From NCBI RefSeq assembly GCF_004014805.1, contig NZ_ATDN01000025.1, forward strand, positions 1 through 64,000: a stretch of 64,000 nucleotides of DNA, written 5' to 3'. The DNA is from Mycolicibacterium elephantis DSM 44368. GTDB lineage: Bacteria; Actinomycetota; Actinomycetes; Mycobacteriales; Mycobacteriaceae. Shown here in pieces: positions 60,560-64,000 of this stretch. Numbering within the stretch: the first letter of the stretch is position 1; the number at the start of each line of letters is the position of its first letter. A model generated the notes under the pieces. That model saw only the letters and a program-made list of their open reading frames with translations, ran no database searches and was not told the origin of the DNA. Made by a program: the position numbers and the translations under genes.

Positions 60560-61687
60560 GTGTACTCACAGCCACTGATCGACGCCATCGCCGAGGCGGA
60601 GCGGCTGGTCGCCGACGCCCCCTTCATCGAATCCGAAGCCGACCTCCTCGAGGGCCTGCAATACCTCGCCGGATGTGTGGCCGCCTGCACCCATCTGGCG
60701 TTCGACTATGAACGCGACCACCCGTTCCTGCACTCGGGGACCGGTCCGTTCACCAAGATGGGCCTCGACAACCCCGATGCGCTGTACTTCGGCACCCGCG
60801 TGCAGGCCAACCACGAGTACGTCATCACCGGGAAGCGCGGCACCACGACCGATCTGGCGTTTCAGATGCTTGGCGGGGAGTACACCGACGACAACGTTCC
60901 GCCCAGCCAAGCCGCGTTCGATGACCGCGAACTCGACATCGCCGAGGACGGCACCTTCGAATGGCGGGTGGTGCCGAACAGCCCGTCGCAGTTGGTGATC
61001 CGCGAGGTCTACAACGACTGGTCCGCGCAGCGGGGGCACATCAGCATCGCGCGCACCGACACCGCCGGCACCGCCCCGCCGCCGCTGACTCGCGAGACCA
61101 TCGAAAGGCGTTACGCCGTCGCGGGTAAGCAATTGGTGCAGCGGGTCAAGACGTGGCTGCAGTTTCCGCAGTGGTTCTACAACAACCTTCCGGTCAATAC
61201 GTTGACCGAGCCGAGACTGACGCCGGGCGGGCTGGCCACGCAGTACTCCTCGGTGGGGCATTTCGACCTGACTCCGGATCAGGCGATGGTGATCACGCTG
61301 CCGGTGTCCGACGCCCCGTATGTCGGCTTCCAACTGGGCAGCCTGTGGTACATCTCACTGGACTACATCAACCATCAGACCTCGCTGAACGGCACCCAGG
61401 CACAAGCCGATCCGGACGGAAAGGTCCGCATCGTGGTCTCCGACGGCAATCCCGGCGTGACGAACTGGTGTGAGACGCTGGGGCACCGCAAGGGGTATCT
61501 GCAGTTCCGGTGGCAGCGGTTGTCGCGGGCGTTGACCGAGGCCGACGGGCCGACGGCGGAAGTGCTGGACCTCGACAAAGTGGCGGCCGCGCTGCCGTAC
61601 TACGAGTCGAACAAGATCTCCGACGAGGATTGGCGCGCGCGGATCGCGCTGCGGCAAAAGCAGATCGGCGACAGGATGGTGGGCTAG
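60560..61687 (+). CDS. Conserved protein, Rv3531c-like (DUF1214-like C-terminus)
   Basis: This 375-residue protein (length as in M. tuberculosis Rv3531c) begins MYSQPLIDAIAEAERLV. Its C-terminal half has QAMVITLPVSDAPYVGFQLG, SLWYISLDYINHQTSLNG and HRKGYLQFRWQRLS, a beta-rich pattern like DUF1214. No catalytic motif is clear. It is first in a three-gene operon with an SDR and a sulfotransferase, and the KstR operator at its promoter links it to steroid metabolism. Stop overlaps the next GTG by 1 nt. Confidence 0.82.
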   Translation: MYSQPLIDAIAEAERLVADAPFIESEADLLEGLQYLAGCVAACTHLAFDYERDHPFLHSGTGPFTKMGLDNPDALYFGTRVQANHEYVITGKRGTTTDLAFQMLGGEYTDDNVPPSQAAFDDRELDIAEDGTFEWRVVPNSPSQLVIREVYNDWSAQRGHISIARTDTAGTAPPPLTRETIERRYAVAGKQLVQRVKTWLQFPQWFYNNLPVNTLTEPRLTPGGLATQYSSVGHFDLTPDQAMVITLPVSDAPYVGFQLGSLWYISLDYINHQTSLNGTQAQADPDGKVRIVVSDGNPGVTNWCETLGHRKGYLQFRWQRLSRALTEADGPTAEVLDLDKVAAALPYYESNKISDEDWRARIALRQKQIGDRMVG

Positions 61688-62460
61688 TGCTGGAGAACAA
61701 GATCGTGGTCATCAGCGGCGTGGGGCCGGCGCTGGGCACCACGTTGGCGCGGCGGTGCGCCGAGGCGGGCGCCGATCTGGTGCTGGCCGCCAGGACCGTC
61801 GAACGACTCGAGGACGTCGCCAAGCAGGTCGCCGACATCGGTCGTCGCGCCGTGACGGTCGGCACCGACATCACCGACGAGGCGCAGGTGAACAACCTCG
61901 TCGAGGAGACGCTGAAGGCCTACGGCCGCGTCGACGTGTTGATCAACAACGCGTTTCGGGTGCCGTCGATGAAGCCGCTGGCCGAGACCACCTTCGAGCA
62001 CATGCGCGACGCGATCGAGCTGACCGTGTTCGGCGCGCTGCGGCTGATCCAGGGCTTCACGCCGGCGCTGGCCGAGGCCAACGGGTCGGTGGTGAACGTG
62101 AACTCGATGGTGGTGCGCCACTCCCAGGCCAAGTACGGCGCGTACAAGATGGCGAAGTCCGCGCTGCTGGCGATGTCGCAGTCGCTGGCCACCGAGCTCG
62201 GTGAGCAGGGCATCCGCGTGAACTCCGTGCTGCCCGGCTATATCTGGGGCGGCACGCTGGAGGCCTACTTCAACCACCAGGCAGGCAAGTACGGCACGAC
62301 GGTCGAGGAGATTTACAACGCGACCGCCGCCGCATCGGACCTTAAGCGGCTGCCGACCGAGGACGAGGTGGCCTCGGCGATCCTGTTCATGGCCAGCGAC
62401 CTGGCCAGCGGTATCACCGGCCAGGCGCTCGACGTCAACTGCGGGGAGTACAAAGCCTGA
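61687..62460 (+). CDS. SDR oxidoreductase, Rv3530c-like
   Basis: This 257-residue SDR has the glycine loop SGVGPALGTTLA (variant of TGxxxGxG), LINNAFRVP (NNA with Phe in place of Gly), and NSMVVRHSQAKYGAYKMAKSA with the catalytic Ser and Tyr-x3-Lys. The motif changes suggest a divergent cofactor site. The GTG start overlaps the previous stop (TAGTG), and its stop overlaps the sulfotransferase start (TGATG). Substrate unknown; KstR-linked by operon membership. Confidence 0.82.
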   Translation: MLENKIVVISGVGPALGTTLARRCAEAGADLVLAARTVERLEDVAKQVADIGRRAVTVGTDITDEAQVNNLVEETLKAYGRVDVLINNAFRVPSMKPLAETTFEHMRDAIELTVFGALRLIQGFTPALAEANGSVVNVNSMVVRHSQAKYGAYKMAKSALLAMSQSLATELGEQGIRVNSVLPGYIWGGTLEAYFNHQAGKYGTTVEEIYNATAAASDLKRLPTEDEVASAILFMASDLASGITGQALDVNCGEYKA

Positions 62461-63602
62461 TGGCACGCACCGACGTCGGCACCGTCGAGGACTTGCACGC
62501 GTCCGCGACCAAGGCATGTGGCCTCGACGATTTCGGCACCGACGACGACAACTACCGTGAGGCGCTGGCCGTGCTGCTGGAGTCGTTCCGGCGGGACGCG
62601 GACCTGACCGAGTTCGGCAGCAAGATGCAGCGGTTCTTCGTCCGCAACGCGCTGGTCGCGCGGCTGCTTTCGGAGGCGGCGTGGAAGCAGCACCCGCAGC
62701 ACGCCGACGTCGTCATCGAACGGCCCATCTTCGTGACCGGCCTGCCGCGCACGGGAACCACCGCGATCCACCGGTTGCTCACCGCCGACCCGGCGCACCA
62801 GGGCTTGGAGCTTTGGCTTGCGGAGTTTCCGCAACCTCGCCCTCCCCGCGAAACATGGCCGGACAACCCGGCGTTCGCCGAACTGGACGCGCGGTTCAAG
62901 AAGGCCCACGACGAGAACCCCGATTACACCGGGCTGCACTACATGACCGCGGACGAGGTCGAGGAATGCTGGCAGCTGCTGCGTCAGTCGCTGCACTCGG
63001 TGTCGTACGAGACGTTGGCCCACCTGCCGACGTACTCGCAGTGGCTGGCCGAACAGGATTGGATCAAGCCGTACCAGCGGCATCGCCGCAACCTGCAGCT
63101 GATCGGTCTCAACGACCCCGAAAAGCGTTGGGTGCTGAAGAATCCCAGCCACCTGTTCGCGCTCGACGCGTTGTTCGACACCTATCCCGACGCGCTGATC
63201 GTGCAATGCCACCGGCCCGCCGAGACCATCATGGCGTCGATGTGCTCGCTGTCGCAGCACACCACAGCGGGCTGGTCGAACTCGTTCGTCGGCGCCCAGA
63301 TCGGCGAAGACGCGATGGAAACCTGGTCGCGAGGCCTGCGGCGGTTCAACGCCGTTCGCGCCGACCACGATCCGGCACAGTTCTACGACCTCGACTACTT
63401 CGAGTTCGTCAAGGATCCGGTCGGCAGCGTCGAAGGCATCTACCGGCACTTCGGCATCGAGTTCACCGACGCCGCGCGCGAGGCGGTGCAGCGTCGCCAC
63501 ACCGAAAGTCAACAGGGTCCCCGCGCCCCCAAGCACACCTACTCGCTGGCCGACTACGGCCTGACCGACGAACAGGTTCGAGAACGGTTCAAGGGCCTGT
63601 GA
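62460..63602 (+). CDS. Sulfotransferase-family protein, Rv3529c-like
   Basis: This 380-residue protein has the 5'-phosphosulfate loop FVTGLPRTGTTAIHRLL (about 90-106) and a 3'-phosphate-binding region LIVQCHRPAETIMASMCSL. LKNPSHLFALDALF and the C-terminal TYSLADYGLTDEQVRERF match mycobacterial Stf-like proteins. It would transfer sulfate from PAPS to an alcohol, but the acceptor is unknown; a sterol is possible given the KstR-controlled operon. It ends the operon and converges on the sensor-domain gene. Confidence 0.83.
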   Translation: MARTDVGTVEDLHASATKACGLDDFGTDDDNYREALAVLLESFRRDADLTEFGSKMQRFFVRNALVARLLSEAAWKQHPQHADVVIERPIFVTGLPRTGTTAIHRLLTADPAHQGLELWLAEFPQPRPPRETWPDNPAFAELDARFKKAHDENPDYTGLHYMTADEVEECWQLLRQSLHSVSYETLAHLPTYSQWLAEQDWIKPYQRHRRNLQLIGLNDPEKRWVLKNPSHLFALDALFDTYPDALIVQCHRPAETIMASMCSLSQHTTAGWSNSFVGAQIGEDAMETWSRGLRRFNAVRADHDPAQFYDLDYFEFVKDPVGSVEGIYRHFGIEFTDAAREAVQRRHTESQQGPRAPKHTYSLADYGLTDEQVRERFKGL

Positions 63603-63642
63603 CTTCCCTCCGGCGAGGCGACGCGTGGGCTCAGCTCGCGGG

Positions 63643-64000
63643 TCAGGCCGTCTTGTTGGCCAGCGTGTCGATGCGATCCAGTGCGTCCTGAGCCAGCGCC
63701 GCTACCTCGAGGCCACCGGCCGGCCCGCACGTCGCGATCTCGACGGCGGCGTTGTGCGCGGCCACCAACGCGTTGTCGCACGCCCAGTCGGTGGCTTCGA
63801 AAGACCACAGCAGGATGTCCGGCGAGCCGGACGCCACGCCGGGAAGCAACACGAAACGGTATGTGCGACCGTTCATGTCGGTGACCGTGACCGCGGTGTC
63901 GCGGCACCCCTCGAGGGTGTGCTTGGCCTGCGACAGCGCGTCTTGCGCGGAGTAGTCGGCGCGATAGACGGCGACCAGGTCCTCGACGTACACGGGGCTG
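63643..64000 (-). CDS. PknH-type sensor domain protein, C-terminal part only
   Basis: The gene runs off the right edge, so only about 118 residues are visible; the GTG at 63993 is unlikely to be the true start. The visible part has GCRDTAVTVTDMNGRTYRF, ATDWACDNALVAAHNAAVEI and ATCGPAGG, with three Cys. This fits the PknH_C sensor domain shared by PknH and mycobacterial lipoproteins such as LpqQ-like proteins. Whether this is a kinase or a lipoprotein cannot be told from here. Confidence 0.72.
   Translation of the reverse strand, partial: SPVYVEDLVAVYRADYSAQDALSQAKHTLEGCRDTAVTVTDMNGRTYRFVLLPGVASGSPDILLWSFEATDWACDNALVAAHNAAVEIATCGPAGGLEVAALAQDALDRIDTLANKTA

Noticed and set aside
1..64000. CRISPR array, tRNA/rRNA genes or intact insertion sequence
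   Set aside because: No regularly spaced repeats of CRISPR type, no cloverleaf or rRNA-like stretch, and no transposase motif were seen; the 13E12 end at the left edge is not evidence of an active mobile element.

Overview
The window is high-GC actinobacterial DNA that reads as a mycobacterium, probably an environmental or fast-growing Mycolicibacterium-type species. The evidence is gene content and order matching the M. tuberculosis Rv3529c-Rv3565 steroid-degradation region, KstR and KstR2 operator sequences, an MPT63-like secreted protein, a haemophore-like protein, a 13E12-family HNH protein end and a PknH-type sensor domain. No tRNA, rRNA, CRISPR array or intact insertion sequence was seen.

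Layout. (1) 1-2667: the end of a 13E12/HNH protein, an aspB-like aminotransferase, and a small metal-responsive-looking MerR module (MerR, CCPF-motif protein, SpoIIAA-like protein) inserted between aspB and fadE33. (2) 2671-11029: the KstR2 regulon for steroid rings C and D: fadE33-fadE32-fadE31-fadD3 on the minus strand and fadE30-ipdF-kstR2-fadA6 on the plus strand, sharing one KstR2 operator. (3) 11013-14533: a membrane protein, an NDMA-type alcohol dehydrogenase, and a SatD/membrane-protein pair whose promoter carries three evenly spaced palindromes. (4) 14546-19751: ipdC-ipdB-ipdA-echA20 and two divergent SDR genes around a second KstR2 operator. (5) 19764-22174: a secreted histidine phosphatase, a frameshifted ddn-like gene beside a scrap of a second copy, and a small conserved gene. 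(6) 22235-29603: the cholesterol side-chain block fadA5 / cyp125-fadE28-fadE29-chsH2-chsH1-ltp2, with two KstR operators. (7) 29644-47691: an accessory block. After two secreted or anchored proteins comes a plus-strand operon of about 12 genes for a surface polysaccharide: three stand-alone or fused GT2 domains, a 1749-residue flippase-kinase-glycosyltransferase-membrane fusion, a DUF1616-like protein, a polysaccharide deacetylase, a sugar epimerase, two FemAB/CelD-like acyltransferases, a beta-propeller lipoprotein, a GH16 lipoprotein and a methyltransferase. A LuxR-type regulator with a degenerate receiver domain lies at its end. (8) 47692-53101: hsd4B-kstD and hsaE-hsaG-hsaF around a KstR operator. 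(9) 53139-59506: RecQ-like helicase, two small secreted proteins, and a SARP/MalT-type giant regulator. (10) 59534-64000: an IclR regulator diverging from the Rv3531c-Rv3530c-Rv3529c-like operon, with adjacent IclR-like and KstR operators, then a partial PknH-type sensor-domain gene.

How the genes work together. Cyp125 oxidises the cholesterol side chain; FadA5, FadE28/29, ChsH1/H2 and Ltp2 remove it; KstD acts on ring A; HsaE/G/F finish the ring A/B fragment. FadD3, FadE30, IpdF, EchA20, IpdAB, IpdC, FadE31-33 and FadA6 degrade the remaining C/D-ring propionate. KstR and KstR2 control the two halves. Several of these promoters look leaderless, with a TAnnnT box 6-7 nt before the start codon. 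The polysaccharide operon occupies the interval between ltp2 and hsd4B, where M. tuberculosis has a PPE gene (PPE63), and is the least familiar part of the window.
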